Origin: Deltaproteobacteria bacterium
Lineage (GTDB): Bacteria > Myxococcota_A > UBA796 > CAJQPC01
Assembly: GCA_016717595.1 (NCBI GenBank)
Contig: JADKFE010000075.1
Coordinates: 1 to 14,253, forward strand
Direction of reading: 5' to 3'
DNA: 14,253 nt
How positions within the stretch are numbered: position 1 is the first letter of the stretch; every line of letters begins with the position of its first letter. Under the pieces are notes generated by a model. It was given only the letters and a program-made list of their open reading frames with translations, searched no databases and had not been told where the DNA came from. The position numbers and the translations under genes are program-made. Of this stretch, positions 14,066 to 14,253 are shown piece after piece.

Positions 14066-14074
14066 TGGTAAAAT
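14066..14074 (+). promoter_or_regulatory. Extended -10 promoter for the gene at the right edge
   Basis: TGGTAAAAT matches the TGnTAnAAT extended -10 form, 25 bases before the GTG at 14100. No -35 hexamer is visible, which extended -10 promoters can tolerate. Confidence 0.45.
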
Positions 14075-14099
14075 GCCCTCGCCGAGTCAGGAGGCGTTC

Positions 14100-14253
14100 G
14101 TGGTTTATTTGTCGTCATCTCTCGTGATGATGTGGCTGGTCGGCTGCTTTAGCGTGGTGACTTGGTCCTTCGTTGATGGGGCCGAAGTCTGCGATGGAGA
14201 AGACAACGACCTCGATGGTTCGGTGGATGAGGACTTTGTCCACTACGCAGACA
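14100..14253 (+). CDS. Second MopE-type lipoprotein, partial (runs off right edge)
   Basis: Fifty-one codons are visible. GTG at 14100 has AGGAGG five bases upstream. The N-terminus MVYLSSSLVMMWLVGC is a short lipoprotein signal with lipobox LVGC (Cys16). Soon after comes EVCDGEDNDLDGSVDEDFV, the second half of a MopE-type module; the usual Cys of DNDCDG is Leu here, and the first half of the module (DxDGDG...DCDD) is missing. Base use is unlike the preceding gene: GAT, GGA, GTT, TTT, TAT and TTG are common where that gene uses GAC, GGC, GTC and CTC. It follows the larger MopE-type gene by 113 bp on the same strand but has its own candidate promoter. Full length and domain content are unknown. 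Confidence 0.78.
   Translation, partial: MVYLSSSLVMMWLVGCFSVVTWSFVDGAEVCDGEDNDLDGSVDEDFVHYAD

Noticed and set aside
1..14253. Mobile elements, tRNA, rRNA or riboswitches
   Set aside because: No transposase or integrase motif, terminal inverted repeats, tRNA cloverleaf, rRNA stretch or known riboswitch core was seen by eye. A covariance-model scan would be needed to exclude weak ones.

Overview
The window is very GC-rich and gene-dense. It reads like a chromosome segment of a Myxococcota or other former deltaproteobacterial lineage. The reasons are the high-GC codon use, the Asp-rich Cys-pair metal-binding modules of the MopE type at the right end, a secreted GH114 lipoprotein next to a cytochrome P450, and many GTG/TTG starts. 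The taxonomic call is an inference. I see no rRNA, tRNA, transposase, integrase or CRISPR array.

Left part (1-2688). A partial N6-adenine DNA methyltransferase runs off the left edge on the minus strand. Behind it, on the same strand, lies an NmrA-like NAD(P)-binding oxidoreductase. A LysR-family regulator is divergent from the oxidoreductase, and a T-N11-A dyad overlaps the regulator's own start codon.

Repeat region (about 2734-3600). This gap lies between two convergent genes. It holds no convincing gene. It is filled by about 13 copies of a 42-bp unit that can fold into a hairpin, arranged in clusters and separated by two kinds of longer repeated block (88 bp and 82 bp). Because 42 is a multiple of 3, the array stays open in several frames and yields spurious repetitive 'proteins'. 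This is the most unusual structure in the window.

Middle part (3635-9005). In order: a 92-residue conserved-looking hypothetical protein (minus); a coiled-coil and C4 zinc-ribbon protein (plus); a P450 to GH114 pair on the minus strand whose stop and start codons overlap, with the GH114 gene broken by a one-base frameshift; a class III adenylate cyclase with a well-formed promoter and an uncharacterised N-terminal domain; a 73-residue charged protein with an internal duplication; and a single-domain release-factor-like protein with a GGQ motif. The cyclase and the 73-residue gene share one perfect 16-bp palindrome that contains both stop codons.

Right part (9015-14253). A SulP anion transporter is followed by a beta-carbonic anhydrase on the minus strand, probably a bicarbonate/CO2 handling pair. 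Divergent from it is an 850-residue lipoprotein with five MopE-type metal-binding modules and seven FG-GAP-like repeats, which probably form a seven-bladed propeller. A second MopE-type lipoprotein gene starts at the right edge and is cut off; its base use is visibly different.

Several start codons were decided by ribosome-binding sites or promoters rather than by the longest open frame: 4002, 5563, 7060, 8515, 9653 and 11280.
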